DNA of 64,000 nt from Bdellovibrio reynosensis (GTDB lineage: Bacteria > Bdellovibrionota > Bdellovibrionia > Bdellovibrionales > Bdellovibrionaceae), in assembly GCF_022814725.1 (NCBI RefSeq), contig NZ_CP093442.1, positions 2,356,001 to 2,420,000 on the forward strand, written 5' to 3'. Positions 1-10,408 of the stretch are shown one piece after another. Made by a program: the position numbers and the translations under genes. Numbering within the stretch: the stretch's first letter is position 1; every line of letters starts with the position of its first letter. Under the pieces are notes generated by a model. The model was not told the origin of the DNA. It saw only the letters and a program-made list of their open reading frames with translations, and searched no databases.

Positions 1-188
1 ATAAAATTGCTTATGATGGTGCTGCGGCTGTAACTCCAACTGTTGCTGGTGTTGAAGTTAAGAACGTAACTTCTCTTAGCGGTTTGACAAGCGATTCTTC
101 AAACGTAAACGTTGATGTAACTGCTTACCCAACGGCTCCTGCTGGTACTTATTCTGATACTTTGACTATCGCTATCGAAGCTAACTAA
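1..188 (+). CDS. Spore coat U domain pilin-like protein, 3' end only
   Basis: This is the C-terminal 61 residues of a protein whose start lies before the window; the frame begins at base 3 and stops with TAA at 186-188. The end reads PAGTYSDTLTIAIEAN. This is the closing strand pattern of spore coat protein U (SCPU) domain subunits, which form Csu-type chaperone-usher pili. The tip-like protein encoded convergently at 240-1163 ends with the matching PSGTYKDTITLTV, so both belong to the same pilus family. I infer a major or minor pilus subunit exported to the surface. The gene shares a terminator with the opposing pilus operon. Confidence 0.7.
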   Translation, partial: KIAYDGAAAVTPTVAGVEVKNVTSLSGLTSDSSNVNVDVTAYPTAPAGTYSDTLTIAIEAN

Positions 189-210
189 TAATTTTTAGTT
201 CAAAGTTTAA

Positions 211-237
211 AAAGGCTCACCCGAAAGGTGGGCCTTT
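211..237. terminator. Bidirectional terminator between two convergent pilus genes
   Basis: An 11-bp stem (211-221 with 227-237, one G-T pair) closes a CGAAA loop. A T-run follows on the plus strand, and a T-run is also read on the minus strand. It can end both the pilin gene at 1-188 and the minus-strand pilus operon that stops at 240. Confidence 0.85.
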
Positions 238-239
238 TT

Positions 240-1163
240 TTATTCTGCGGATTGAACCGTTAATGTGATGGTGTCTTTGTATGTGCCTGAAGGTTTGACT
301 CCGAAGCTGCCGATGGTTGCAGAAATTGGCACCACGCGACCACTTGCCGGAGAAACTCCGAGTTCACGAGCGATTTCCACTGGAGAACTAGCGCTACTGG
401 AAAGATTGAATGACGTATTGTTAAATTTAATTGTGTAAGGAATCGTTGCACTACCCGAATCTTGCTTTAAAGAACTATTATTTGATGAAGAAGCGTAAAG
501 AATATAACCGGCATTATATTTTAAAATTGCATCACAGCTGCGCACTGTTCCTGGAGATAACGTTCCAAAATTTAGAGTTTCAGTAAAATCGTTCACATCA
601 AAGCTGCCGCCACTATTTGAAATCGAAATATCGACTTTTTTGGGTGCGGTATATTGGAAGGTCAAAGTTTTTGATTCTATAAATGTATAACTGCCACTTG
701 CGGAACCAATATATAAGCTTGCAGTGAATGTGTCAGAAAATAAGCCATAATAAAGCCATGGGTTTTCCACGTTAAGAATACCAAAATAATTCACGTTGAC
801 CTGGCGATTGCTGCTTCCTGCAGTCAATGTCCCTGACAAAACATCATTGGGCCCTGCTACATCAGGAATTTTTTTTAGAATCTGAGTACCAGTGGAATTT
901 TTTGAAAGAGTAAACGGCCATGAATGAGGGCTGCGTCTTAGCGCCCGTCCTGTATAGGAACTTGCAAGCCCATAATCAAAAGTAATAAAGAAGTCACAAC
1001 CACCCGGACTGGTATTCGCTCTGACTGTGATCGTTGGGTTCACCGTCGTATTCGATGATAAATCGAACGTCGTCTGAGCTATTAACATCGTTGGATTATT
1101 ACAAACCGTCGCAAAAGTATCTAAGGAAAACAAAAATATAAATGCCATGATAAAGCTTTTCAT
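240..1163 (-). CDS. Spore coat U domain pilus tip/adhesin-like protein
   Basis: A 307-aa exported protein with a signal peptide at residues 1-18 (MKSFIMAFIFLFSLDTFA). The C-terminal 130 residues have the SCPU pilin pattern, ending PSGTYKDTITLTVQSAE. The N-terminal 150 residues form a second beta-rich region, a two-domain layout like CsuE tip proteins of Acinetobacter Csu pili. It is the last gene of the chaperone-usher set, starting just after the usher stop. By family knowledge it would be assembled by the PapD-like chaperone and the usher encoded upstream and sit at the pilus tip. The receptor-binding role is inferred from position and size, not from a recognised binding motif. Confidence 0.7.
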   Translation of the reverse strand: MKSFIMAFIFLFSLDTFATVCNNPTMLIAQTTFDLSSNTTVNPTITVRANTSPGGCDFFITFDYGLASSYTGRALRRSPHSWPFTLSKNSTGTQILKKIPDVAGPNDVLSGTLTAGSSNRQVNVNYFGILNVENPWLYYGLFSDTFTASLYIGSASGSYTFIESKTLTFQYTAPKKVDISISNSGGSFDVNDFTETLNFGTLSPGTVRSCDAILKYNAGYILYASSSNNSSLKQDSGSATIPYTIKFNNTSFNLSSSASSPVEIARELGVSPASGRVVPISATIGSFGVKPSGTYKDTITLTVQSAE

Positions 1164-1164
1164 T

Positions 1165-3567
1165 TTAGTTCTCCTTTCCTACCGTAATAGTGCCCAGGTT
1201 CAGTTGGTTTGAAGATACTTCTTCAACTTTAAATTGCACTGACTCTAGATTAGGTTCTGATGTCGTCAAAGTGTAACTGCCAGGTTCAAGTCCTTCAATC
1301 ACGAAGCCACCATTTTTATTGGTGAAGAAGCTATTGTCGACAAGCTGGCCCTGGGAATTCACGATATCACCGGCGATAAATTGCAAGCCTTCGCCTTTAG
1401 CATCAACCAGTCTGCCTTTGACCAGGATGCGCTTTTTAAACACTAAATCCAACGCAATACCACTGCGATAAGTCGGTTGAGTGCCAAAATACTCGCGATC
1501 TAGTAAATAACCCATCGGCAAAGAGGTCGTATCAACACTTAGAAAATGTTTATAATAAGCAGATTGATCTCTTAAAACGACGGACGTGCCTGGACCTAAC
1601 TGCGCTTCCCCTTTTTCACCCGAAGGATTAATGACAATACTTCTGCCTGGCGGAAGTGAGTTCGTTCTTAGTAAAACGAAGCTATCATAAATTGGCTGGG
1701 TAAATGCTGCAGAATTACCTACCCACGCTAAACCCGTATTTAATCCCAAGCCCGTGGTATTTAAGTTGGCTTGTGAATAATGATCTAATCTTAAACTGAA
1801 CGCCTGGGATAGGTATTCGCCGGATAAAGACCCGGTAGTTTCATTATCTTGATTATGAACCGAGGCATTAAGCCTATAGTCGTCATACTTATAAATATTA
1901 TTGCGACTGACCGACACCGTAGAATTGCGTTGCGAACTATCATAGTAGGCGCTTGCGCTTAAACGACCTTGTCTTTCCGTCCAATAAAATGAAATCAGTC
2001 CGCGATCTTCTTCAGTTTCAGCAACTGTTCTATTTAAACTAAATTCCATGCGCGTCTGTGGATTTAAAGTGAATAACACGTTCGTGCGATAGCTTCTTAA
2101 GTTTTCACCGGTGGTAACTTCATTAACCCCAGTCCCAATCCCCCATACCCATTGGGCTGGTGAACGGTAATTAAGTTGCCCGTCATACCTTCTTAGGAAT
2201 GAAGAAGTGATCGGAGCAGGAGAAACTGGAAGGAATGCAGAATCACGATTTTCCGTTTCCAGTGCCAAAGTAACTGGAATGTCTTTGCCAAACATTCTTT
2301 CAATCGAACGATAGCGGAATCGTTGCGCCGACGCTTCTTGCTGGGCTTCATTCGTAGCGTAAGAACCTTCTAAGGACATGTAACCTAACGTGGAAATACC
2401 TGAAAGTTCTAAGCCCGTCATGGCTTGGCTTAAATAGTTTTGGTAATTAAAACCAAATGTGACTTCGTTAGTTAAGCCCACGCGGTGATAAAACGTCGTC
2501 ATCGCAGCTGTATTATCATAAGCACGATCCGCACCGGAAACTTCCCAGGGGAAGCCGGCAGCATAGGAAAACTCATGGACACCTTTTCCTAGCAACGTGT
2601 TTTCAAAAAGAATTGAAAAGTCAAAAATCTCTACTTGTCCAAGATCGTCGGTGATTTTTACTTTTACGCTGTTTTGTCCCACCGCCAGCGGATAATCACG
2701 GATGTTGAATACGCCTGGAGCCAGGCGAAGCTGACTGTATAAAAATCCATTCACAAAAATTTCAACTAGCGAAGGCCTTTTAATAACGATTTCGCTATTA
2801 CTAAGAGGTCGAAGAGTTTTATAGGGCTGAATTGAAAAATCACGAACCAGGGAAGCACCACCAAGATTCGGAGACTGTTGAAAGCCGCGACCTAACAACG
2901 TTAGATCACCCAAGGTGAAACGAAGCATCTTGTCTTCATTATCGAAGCGCAGACGCGTGTCCTGGCGTTGCCATGGATATTCATCACTTTCTAAATATTC
3001 AGCCATGGTTTCAAAAGTAAAACCGCGAATATTTTCTACCAGATCTACATGGGCCGTCAGTGGCATTTTTTCTTCTGCCGGAACATCTGCACCGTATTGA
3101 TAGGCTTGTAAAAGACGAAGGTTGATATATCCGCTATGCGCTGAAGGGCGAAGATACTTTTGATTAGCACCTTCCGCATAATTTAAATCCAGTTCATTGG
3201 TTCTTCTTTGAGATAATGGAACATCCAATTTTAGCTCTAATGTTTTTTCATCAAAGCGTACGGAAATACCCACCGCTTCAAGATCATAAAGGGATAATAC
3301 ATTTTCGGGCTGAACACGACGTTCTAGCTCCTTATATTGAGGCTCTTTTAAAATGTTTTCTAAGGTTTGCAAAAGGGGTTTTGATTCTACGACAAATTGT
3401 TTTCTGTCGTCGCGTGGAAAAACCCAAGCTTCTGCCACTACTTTGTTATCGAGAATAAAAGGCGCGACAAAATACGGCTTAGGCAATGCAGGGCGAACAC
3501 CAGCAAAAGCATTTGTGCTGTAAAGCAGAGTAATAAAGCTAAATAGAAGAACTAAAAGGAACTTCAA
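1165..3567 (-). CDS. Outer-membrane fimbrial usher (FimD/PapC/CsuD family)
   Basis: An 800-aa exported protein with a signal peptide ending near residue 22 (STNAFA). The usher pattern is clear around residues 260-320: SLVEIFVNGFLYSQ, then PGVFNIRDYPL and GQNSVKVKITDDLGQ. A long alternating beta-barrel region follows, with a C-terminal plug/CTD-like section around residue 720 onward (KGRLVDAKGEGLQF). It forms the outer-membrane pore through which pilins are secreted and joined. The length fits the family, at the short end, as in Csu-type ushers. The start overlaps the chaperone stop by 4 bases, so the two are translationally coupled. Confidence 0.88.
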   Translation of the reverse strand: MKFLLVLLFSFITLLYSTNAFAGVRPALPKPYFVAPFILDNKVVAEAWVFPRDDRKQFVVESKPLLQTLENILKEPQYKELERRVQPENVLSLYDLEAVGISVRFDEKTLELKLDVPLSQRRTNELDLNYAEGANQKYLRPSAHSGYINLRLLQAYQYGADVPAEEKMPLTAHVDLVENIRGFTFETMAEYLESDEYPWQRQDTRLRFDNEDKMLRFTLGDLTLLGRGFQQSPNLGGASLVRDFSIQPYKTLRPLSNSEIVIKRPSLVEIFVNGFLYSQLRLAPGVFNIRDYPLAVGQNSVKVKITDDLGQVEIFDFSILFENTLLGKGVHEFSYAAGFPWEVSGADRAYDNTAAMTTFYHRVGLTNEVTFGFNYQNYLSQAMTGLELSGISTLGYMSLEGSYATNEAQQEASAQRFRYRSIERMFGKDIPVTLALETENRDSAFLPVSPAPITSSFLRRYDGQLNYRSPAQWVWGIGTGVNEVTTGENLRSYRTNVLFTLNPQTRMEFSLNRTVAETEEDRGLISFYWTERQGRLSASAYYDSSQRNSTVSVSRNNIYKYDDYRLNASVHNQDNETTGSLSGEYLSQAFSLRLDHYSQANLNTTGLGLNTGLAWVGNSAAFTQPIYDSFVLLRTNSLPPGRSIVINPSGEKGEAQLGPGTSVVLRDQSAYYKHFLSVDTTSLPMGYLLDREYFGTQPTYRSGIALDLVFKKRILVKGRLVDAKGEGLQFIAGDIVNSQGQLVDNSFFTNKNGGFVIEGLEPGSYTLTTSEPNLESVQFKVEEVSSNQLNLGTITVGKEN

Positions 3568-4295
3568 TCGTGGAACTCCGCTAATTCTAATTCAGCCTTT
3601 AAATTTCCTTCGACGATATCTTTAGCGGAAGCCACAGGGACACTGTGTTCCGCCCCTGCTAAGATATTAACGCCGTCAAAGGATTTGCCTGGTTCCAACG
3701 ATGTCAGCAGTTTATCGCCAGCAAAGATTTTAATTTGTTTAACTCTAAGAACTTGGTGGGCCGTGCCTTCGTTTTTAATTTTTAAAACAAGGTTGCGATT
3801 TGATTTCTTTTCTACACTAGTCACCCGGATCTTAGACACCGCATCTTGAGGTGTGACGTAAGCTGAAGCCACGTACTGAAGAAGGAATTTTAAATTTACA
3901 GAGGCTTGCTGGGCTTTCGCATTTTTTTCGTGAAACTCGATCGGCAGCTGGGCCGCGACAATACGATAGGCTTTTTCGGTGTTACCGTTAAGTTCGCCTG
4001 CCCAGGTAACACGGATATTTCTTTTTTCTTTTGGTAAAAGCACTAGCTGCTCTGGATAGATGGTGAAGTCTTCCGTTTTCTTGCGCACCTCTTCGCCTTT
4101 TGCATCCGTTGTGCGTGTGAAAGCTTCAATCTGTATTGGGATTTTATCAGTGCCCGTATTTTCTACCGTTAGAACCTGCGTTGATTTTGCTCCGCTTGGC
4201 GCGAAATGAACGACCATCGGGGTTAAGCGAAAAGCAAAGCAAAACGTCGGAAACAAGAATAGAAAGATCGCGAATTTACTGAATTTTCCAGGCAT
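3564..4295 (-). CDS. Periplasmic pilus chaperone (PapD/CsuC family)
   Basis: A 243-aa protein with a signal peptide (about residues 1-21). It shows the PapD N-terminal Ig fold: FRLTPMVVHFAP at the first strand, TVENTGTDKIPIQIEAF, then LLPKEKRNIRVTW and AYRIVAAQLPIEF. A second Ig domain follows. Chaperones of this family hold unfolded pilins by donor-strand complementation and deliver them to the usher. The gene is followed with a 4-base overlap by the usher. There is no strong ribosome site before the start; the gene lies 82 bases after the 70-aa exported protein, possibly on the same transcript. Confidence 0.88.
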   Translation of the reverse strand: MPGKFSKFAIFLFLFPTFCFAFRLTPMVVHFAPSGAKSTQVLTVENTGTDKIPIQIEAFTRTTDAKGEEVRKKTEDFTIYPEQLVLLPKEKRNIRVTWAGELNGNTEKAYRIVAAQLPIEFHEKNAKAQQASVNLKFLLQYVASAYVTPQDAVSKIRVTSVEKKSNRNLVLKIKNEGTAHQVLRVKQIKIFAGDKLLTSLEPGKSFDGVNILAGAEHSVPVASAKDIVEGNLKAELELAEFHD

Positions 4296-4377
4296 ATATC
4301 AAGATTATGCGATGAAAATACGTGGTGGAATTCAAGAATGATAAAAGAAATTAACAACTAGTCTTTAGACAGCGAGC

Positions 4378-4590
4378 TTAAGGAGCAGAAACTGTGACTA
4401 CAGAGGCTGGGCCCCGCTTTTGGACTTTTACCTTTAAGTCCTTTGAGCCCTTGTTTACAACGCTTCCATTATCAGCGATAACCACCTCCGCAGCCATGGG
4501 AACGACACCAGAAAGTTTCACGCCGCCTTTGCCCTTTGCAAATACGCTTGATGACATCGTTAATAGAGATAAAGCCAATATAGTTCTCAT
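4378..4590 (-). CDS. Small exported protein, possible reduced pilus subunit
   Basis: A 70-aa protein with a clear signal peptide (MRTILALSLLTMSSSVFA) and a mature part of only 52 residues, basic and beta-prone (VKLSGVVPMAAEVVIAD, SKDLKVKVQKRG). It starts 34 bases after the sensor kinase stop, with a GAAGAG ribosome site, and precedes the pilus chaperone. The opening 'SGVVPMAAEVVIAD' loosely resembles the start of mature SCPU pilins, which would make it a minor or truncated subunit. That is an inference from context; no family is recognised with certainty. Confidence 0.6.
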   Translation of the reverse strand: MRTILALSLLTMSSSVFAKGKGGVKLSGVVPMAAEVVIADNGSVVNKGSKDLKVKVQKRGPASVVTVSAP

Positions 4591-4624
4591 ACTTAAAACT
4601 CTTCGGCGGACCTAGACTAAAGCT

Positions 4625-6592
4625 TTAGGTTAGTAACGATGGGCTCTTCTCTTGAATTGGGGGGAAAACTGGGATAATCACGATAAATTCAGTCCCCACG
4701 CCCACTTCCGAGCGCGCTTGAATTTCTCCCCCGTGATTTTGGATTATTCCATAAGAGATACTAAGTCCTAAACCTGTACCTTGGCCAACACCCTTAGTAG
4801 TAAAGAATGGATCGAAAATCTTTTCTAAAGTTTCAGCAGACATGCCCTTGCCACTGTCTTGAATTGAGATTTGTACAAAGCCCCGTTTGTCTTTTGAGCC
4901 TTTGAAATCTTTAAGTGGTGTCGTTGAAATCCAAATATGACCACTTCCATCAATTGCCTGCACCGCGTTTGAAAGAATGTTCATGAAGACCTGATTAATC
5001 TGGCTGGCATAACAGTGAATCAACGGAGTCGGCTCATACTGTCTATGAATTTCAATTCTATTTTTAATTTCACCTTGTAAAAGATTAAGAGTGGTATCCA
5101 AGCTTTGCTGCACATCGATCTCTTGCAGTTTTGCTTCTTCTAAGCGCGAAAAGTTTCTTAAACCTAAAACGATATCACGCGTACGGCGGGCACCATCCTG
5201 GCAAGAAGCCACAAGTTTCGGTAAATCTTTAACGATATAATCAAATTCAAATTCTTCTTTAAGCGCGGGCAGTTTCGGTGGATCTTTTTCAGCTATTTCA
5301 GCAAGGGTAATCAGTTTTTCTGAATATTCTTTAAGATGAGTCATGTTGCTATAAATAAAACCAATTGGGTTATTTAGTTCATGAGCAACGCCGGCCACGA
5401 GCTGCCCTAGGCTTACCATTTTAGCTGAGTGAACAAGTTTCGTTTGTGTGTCTTTAAGTTCTTTATTTGCGGATTCTAGCTCGCTGATTTTCTTACGTAG
5501 ATCAGAACGGGCTTGCCAGATCTTTTTACTCATTTCATTAAACGACTCAGTTAATAGACCGATTTCTGTGTCATTTTTTACTGGAATGGTAACGGCTTGT
5601 TCTTGGGATTCGAATGATTGTAAAGCGTCCACCAAGTCATATAAAGGTTTTAATACCCAGTTGGACGTTACAAAAATGGTGAAGATAAGAAGAACGACGA
5701 CCGCGCCAACAACTGTTATGAATGCGTAGTTTACATTCTTTAAAACAGCTTTCGCTTCACTTTTTGAAGCGCCCAATGCTACTGAAAATTTTGTGATTCC
5801 CCAAGAAAGTGGATAGATCAAAAAACCATAGGGTACAGAGCGAATATTTAAATCAAAGAAGGGCTCCCCACCTGGTTTTACATAAGGGCGGAAGAAATCT
5901 TTTTTATAAAGATAAAAATCCGGGTGGCTGGCGACGACTACTTGCCCGTTATCTTTAAAGAAAATCAATTCAAGCTTCAGGCGATTTTTTAATCTCATCG
6001 CAAAGCTTTTATTTAAATCAACGACTTGTTCAACGTAACCCACTAAGCGACCGCCGGGGCCAGTCACCTTAGAAATTAAAATCAAATTGTACTTTTGGTT
6101 TTCTCTAGCTTCTGAAAGGGCGATTTCTTTCTGCTCTTTAAGTTCAGCCATGTATTTCGCTGATAAAAAGACGGCATCCTGCACAGGCAAAAAACTTCTT
6201 AAAACTTCTTTGTCATCCCTAAATACCGAAGCCAACATGCGGCCTTCACGATTAAAGAAAGTCAGACTTGAAATGCCGTCCGTCTTCATCCATTGCGAAG
6301 CAATCGAACGAATCGTCGCACCATCACCGACTGTAAGGTGATAAAGAAGACTTGGATCACGGGAATAACGATCACGCTTTTCCTGCAAATTTGTACGGAT
6401 ATCTTTAAGAACTAAATCGATCTCTCGAGCATTACCACTTAAACGCTGTGAAAGTTCATAGTCGATGGCCTTTTCGTATTTCAACATCGAATAGCCAGTA
6501 ACGAATGCTAACGGAACCACCGTAAAAAGCACAAACCAAACTATTAAAATAGTTCGTAGTGATCTTTTAGGTTTCCGTCTTAAAATTTTCAC
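4625..6592 (-). CDS. Membrane sensor histidine kinase with extracytoplasmic sensing domain
   Basis: A 655-aa kinase. Helices at about 14-34 and 290-311 enclose a 250-residue periplasmic region of Cache-like character. A HAMP linker (312-364) and a coiled coil to about 385 lead to the dimerisation domain. His404 lies in [12 protein letters not shown]. The ATPase domain shows the N box ([11 protein letters not shown]), G1 (DSGKGMS), F box (FDPFFTTK) and G2 ([13 protein letters not shown]). No receiver domain and no adjacent response regulator are present. The start overlaps the stop of the anti-sigma-like gene by 4 bases, so this kinase is part of a sigma/anti-sigma-type operon that may also control the pilus genes downstream. 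Confidence 0.88.
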   Translation of the reverse strand: MKILRRKPKRSLRTILIVWFVLFTVVPLAFVTGYSMLKYEKAIDYELSQRLSGNAREIDLVLKDIRTNLQEKRDRYSRDPSLLYHLTVGDGATIRSIASQWMKTDGISSLTFFNREGRMLASVFRDDKEVLRSFLPVQDAVFLSAKYMAELKEQKEIALSEARENQKYNLILISKVTGPGGRLVGYVEQVVDLNKSFAMRLKNRLKLELIFFKDNGQVVVASHPDFYLYKKDFFRPYVKPGGEPFFDLNIRSVPYGFLIYPLSWGITKFSVALGASKSEAKAVLKNVNYAFITVVGAVVVLLIFTIFVTSNWVLKPLYDLVDALQSFESQEQAVTIPVKNDTEIGLLTESFNEMSKKIWQARSDLRKKISELESANKELKDTQTKLVHSAKMVSLGQLVAGVAHELNNPIGFIYSNMTHLKEYSEKLITLAEIAEKDPPKLPALKEEFEFDYIVKDLPKLVASCQDGARRTRDIVLGLRNFSRLEEAKLQEIDVQQSLDTTLNLLQGEIKNRIEIHRQYEPTPLIHCYASQINQVFMNILSNAVQAIDGSGHIWISTTPLKDFKGSKDKRGFVQISIQDSGKGMSAETLEKIFDPFFTTKGVGQGTGLGLSISYGIIQNHGGEIQARSEVGVGTEFIVIIPVFPPIQEKSPSLLT

Positions 6593-7530
6593 TTTTCATC
6601 CACGGTGATAATCATACGCACAATACCGTCAGGCATGACACGCGGATGTTTTTCTTTGCCCATTCTTGGTGAACCATAGGTTCCAAGGAAGGTCATAAGA
6701 TCTTGGTATTTCGCTTCAGGAATTGTGAAGTGATAATAAAGTGAGTTCGGAGTTTTCTTCCAACCTAATTCCACGGAACCGGCTTTACGGCCACCCAGCT
6801 CTCTGATTTTTTCATTAATTTTCGGGGCAGCATCATCGATATTCGTAAGAGCGATCGTTCCACGATATAAAAATCCGCCCCCCATTGCAGACGCTGTTGT
6901 TGATGCATCCGCTTTCGTATCAGCTACTTTCGCTGTAGGCGAAGGGGTTGGAGTTGGTGCTGCCGTATTTGTCGGAGTTGGAGTAGCGGTAACTTGTTTT
7001 GCCGCAGTTGAAGAGTCTTTCGGGCTTACACCTTCATCGACGAACTGAGGCGTATCTTCAACAACCAGAGTTGTTCCCGTTTTTTCAACTTCAGCTAAGA
7101 TGACTTCTTTTGAACCTGTGTTAGAACCAATCTCCATTACTTTTTGCCATGGAGTGATGGATAAAACAGTGACGATGGCAGCAACAACTACCAAAGCTTC
7201 AAGCCCCCATTTTAAACCTTGGGGCCACTTTTCAAAATTCGACTTTTGCATCAAGACAGATAAATAACTAGAAGGTGTATTGATCTGGGTGATGATGGGC
7301 TGAGATACCACCGTATCTGCTAACTTTTCAGCATACAGTTGGCCGCTTTGAATTTTTGATAAATCAAGTTGCGCGTCTCTTGAAAACTTCACGTGATCTT
7401 CAACGGCACTGCGACGCTCTTTATCTAAGCTTCCCGTTAGATAGTCATAAAGAAGTTCATGCCCGATGAAAGGCGAAACGTCTCTGCGACCCTTTTTTGA
7501 AAGAGGGATCTTATTGTTTTCCTGTGCCAT
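6589..7530 (-). CDS. Single-span membrane protein, anti-sigma-like, DUF4349-like C-terminus
   Basis: A 313-aa protein. Residues 1-105 are cytoplasmic-type and helical (FIGHELLYDYLTGSLD, KERRSAVEDHVKFS), like the N-terminal arm of anti-sigma factors, but the usual zinc-binding His/Cys set is not seen. A membrane helix lies at about 108-127. A Thr/Pro-rich linker (about 178-205) leads to a C-terminal periplasmic domain, residues 215-313. This has the pattern of DUF4349, a domain often attached to membrane anchors. It overlaps the sigma-like gene by 20 bases. I infer an anti-sigma role from topology and gene order; direct sequence proof is lacking. Confidence 0.6.
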   Translation of the reverse strand: MAQENNKIPLSKKGRRDVSPFIGHELLYDYLTGSLDKERRSAVEDHVKFSRDAQLDLSKIQSGQLYAEKLADTVVSQPIITQINTPSSYLSVLMQKSNFEKWPQGLKWGLEALVVVAAIVTVLSITPWQKVMEIGSNTGSKEVILAEVEKTGTTLVVEDTPQFVDEGVSPKDSSTAAKQVTATPTPTNTAAPTPTPSPTAKVADTKADASTTASAMGGGFLYRGTIALTNIDDAAPKINEKIRELGGRKAGSVELGWKKTPNSLYYHFTIPEAKYQDLMTFLGTYGSPRMGKEKHPRVMPDGIVRMIITVDEK

Positions 7531-7981
7531 GCTTAAATTTACTCACACTTTGAGTCATGCTACCTAACTTGCGAAGGGCTCTTCCCAAACGATAGCGGAT
7601 AGTTCCTTGAGTGATACCCAGTCCCTCTGAAATATCATCATCATCAATTCTTAAAATTTTAGACCAGATCACCGTTAACAATTCATCTTCAGAGGCTGAC
7701 TTCTGAAACTCACGCCAAGGACCTAAATCAGTTCCTTCGGGAATTAGCCAGCCAGATTCTACGGTGGTATTGGGGCGACCTCTTGAAACGCGCGATTTAT
7801 ACTTATCCCAGACAGTTTTTGTTGCAGCGACAATCGCCACAGAGCTTTTTAATTCAGGATTTCTTTGCTGGCGTGCTCGACCAATGGCTAAAGCCTGCGA
7901 CGAAGCTTCGATCGCTTTTTGATCATCCAATAAAGAAAAATAGAAAAACAATGCAATGGATTGCACATCTGCTTCAGTCAT
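7511..7981 (-). CDS. Small sigma-70-family (ECF-like) protein
   Basis: A 156-aa protein. The C-terminal part resembles sigma region 4: DDDDISEGLGITQGTIRYRLGRALRKLG, a helix-turn-helix with the 'GxTxGTIRYRLxRA' spacing of ECF sigma factors. The N-terminal part (residues 5-75) is helical and only weakly like region 2. It is first in a minus-strand series with an anti-sigma-like membrane protein and a kinase. ECF sigma factors are normally held by an anti-sigma encoded just downstream, as here. It could instead be a LuxR-like or non-sigma regulator. The stop overlaps the next gene by 20 bases. Confidence 0.6.
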   Translation of the reverse strand: MTEADVQSIALFFYFSLLDDQKAIEASSQALAIGRARQQRNPELKSSVAIVAATKTVWDKYKSRVSRGRPNTTVESGWLIPEGTDLGPWREFQKSASEDELLTVIWSKILRIDDDDISEGLGITQGTIRYRLGRALRKLGSMTQSVSKFKHGTGKQ

Positions 7982-8062
7982 ACTGGGATATCTTAATGGA
8001 TCAAAAACTAGTTGGGCAGCTTTTATGATTTGTCAGTCAACGAACTATCTGGAAGGCCGGAA

Positions 8063-8088
8063 ATAAAAAAGGCCCCGTCAGGGGCCTC
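8063..8088 (-). terminator. Rho-independent terminator of mreB
   Basis: The inverted repeat GGCCCC / GGGGCC (8071-8076 and 8081-8086) has a 4-base loop. Read on the minus strand it is followed by a run of six T. It lies just after the mreB stop and separates mreB from the sigma-like operon. Confidence 0.88.
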
Positions 8089-8102
8089 TTCATGCGAGTG
8101 GC

Positions 8103-9155
<1,053 letters not shown>

Positions 9156-9193
9156 TCACTTCAGAAGTCAATTCATGTGGCTTAAACACCTCA

Positions 9194-9222
9194 AGTCTAG
9201 GTTCTATAAAAACCAGAGTCAA
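9194..9222 (-). promoter_or_regulatory. Candidate sigma-70 promoter of mreB
   Basis: On the minus strand, TTGACT (9217-9222) and TAGACT (9194-9199) are separated by exactly 17 bases, about 48 bases before the mreB start codon. The -35 box matches the consensus at five of six positions and the -10 box at four. Confidence 0.5.
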
Positions 9223-9248
9223 TGCAGATATTTAGACCAGCAAGCGAG

Positions 9249-10283
9249 TTATTTTGACGCGGGCGCACAGATGACAAAGAAGTCGGTCTTGTTTTCATGA
9301 CCTCGGTACCGAAGCTCAAGACCTTCATCGATGGCACTTTCTGCAACGATGGTTTTTTCACCGTCGATATCAGAAGCGTGAAGTTCGATACGGGATTGCT
9401 GAGATAAAGATCCAGGCTTTAAAGTCATCATCACTGACTCGCCGGAGCGAGCACTTAGAATTTCTTTTCTTAAGTTAGCTTGACCATCCCAGTGAACTGA
9501 AAACTCTTGTGCCCTGCGGTTTTCACCGATTTTTCCAAGATGGTAAGAGCAGCGAATCAGATTCGACGGAGCGGTTTTTCTTCTAAAAGATTTATCAGAA
9601 AGACAAACTGTTTCGACTTCTTTTTGAGTATAATGATTGGTTACTACCGTTCTCAGTTGCGAACCCAAACCGGCGCGCACCGAAAAGCTATCGATACCTT
9701 TATTTTGAGAAAGCTGCACTTCGCCCAATGCTGAGTGTTCAGCCCTAGCCGGGGTTGCAATAAAGCGAGAACGACCATATTGCCCACCCAATAGAGACAT
9801 TAACCCAAACTCTTCTGATTTTCTTCCATTCCAAGGCATGTCAGTGAAACTTTGCTGGCGTTGCGGGTTAAAAATATTGAGTTTGCCAAAAAAAGAACGG
9901 TCTTTTAGATCCATGGCGTTCACAACACAGCGAATGGCGCTATAAGCCGGTAAAGTTTCAATGCGTGTCGGTTGAGTCCCTGAACATTGCGCCGAATACG
10001 CGTGGGAGCGTTCATTTCTTGCGCAGTTCTGGTTGCGAGCATCATCTAAAAGAGCGTTACAGAAGTCTTTTTTGTTATTGAACTTGTGCGTGCCAGTCGT
10101 GCAGCGATTGGCTTCTGTAAAAGTATAGCTTAGTTCCTCAAAGGTACCTGGGACCGCTGGCGTGGCTGGAGTCGGAGTTGCCACGGGTTTAATTGGAGTT
10201 AAAGGAGAACCACCGCCACCATTAGAGCAAGCGCCCAATGATAGAGCTAAAAGTGTAAAAGTGATGGTTGATTTGAATTGCAT
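9249..10283 (-). CDS. Lipoprotein of unknown function
   Basis: A 344-aa protein with a lipoprotein signal peptide; the lipobox is LSLGAC with Cys19, followed by a glycine-rich and a Pro/Thr-rich linker (residues 20-45). The mature domain has several cysteines (for example in ANRCTTGTHKF, DFCNALLDDARNQNCARN, YSAQCSG and FVICAPASK), so disulfide bonds are likely in the periplasm or at the outer membrane. I do not recognise a family. It is a single gene with an AGGAGG-type ribosome site just before the start. It points away from the promoter region shared with nothing else. Confidence 0.75.
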   Translation of the reverse strand: MQFKSTITFTLLALSLGACSNGGGGSPLTPIKPVATPTPATPAVPGTFEELSYTFTEANRCTTGTHKFNNKKDFCNALLDDARNQNCARNERSHAYSAQCSGTQPTRIETLPAYSAIRCVVNAMDLKDRSFFGKLNIFNPQRQQSFTDMPWNGRKSEEFGLMSLLGGQYGRSRFIATPARAEHSALGEVQLSQNKGIDSFSVRAGLGSQLRTVVTNHYTQKEVETVCLSDKSFRRKTAPSNLIRCSYHLGKIGENRRAQEFSVHWDGQANLRKEILSARSGESVMMTLKPGSLSQQSRIELHASDIDGEKTIVAESAIDEGLELRYRGHENKTDFFVICAPASK

Positions 10284-10408
10284 GGCAAATCCTCCTTACG
10301 AACCAACTGCCGTTGTTTCAAGGATCCTGCCAGAGTTAAAAAGATTTAAAGAAGTCTATAGACTTAACAACTATCAAAAAGTTAGACAGCCTGCCAAATC
10401 AGGGCGTC

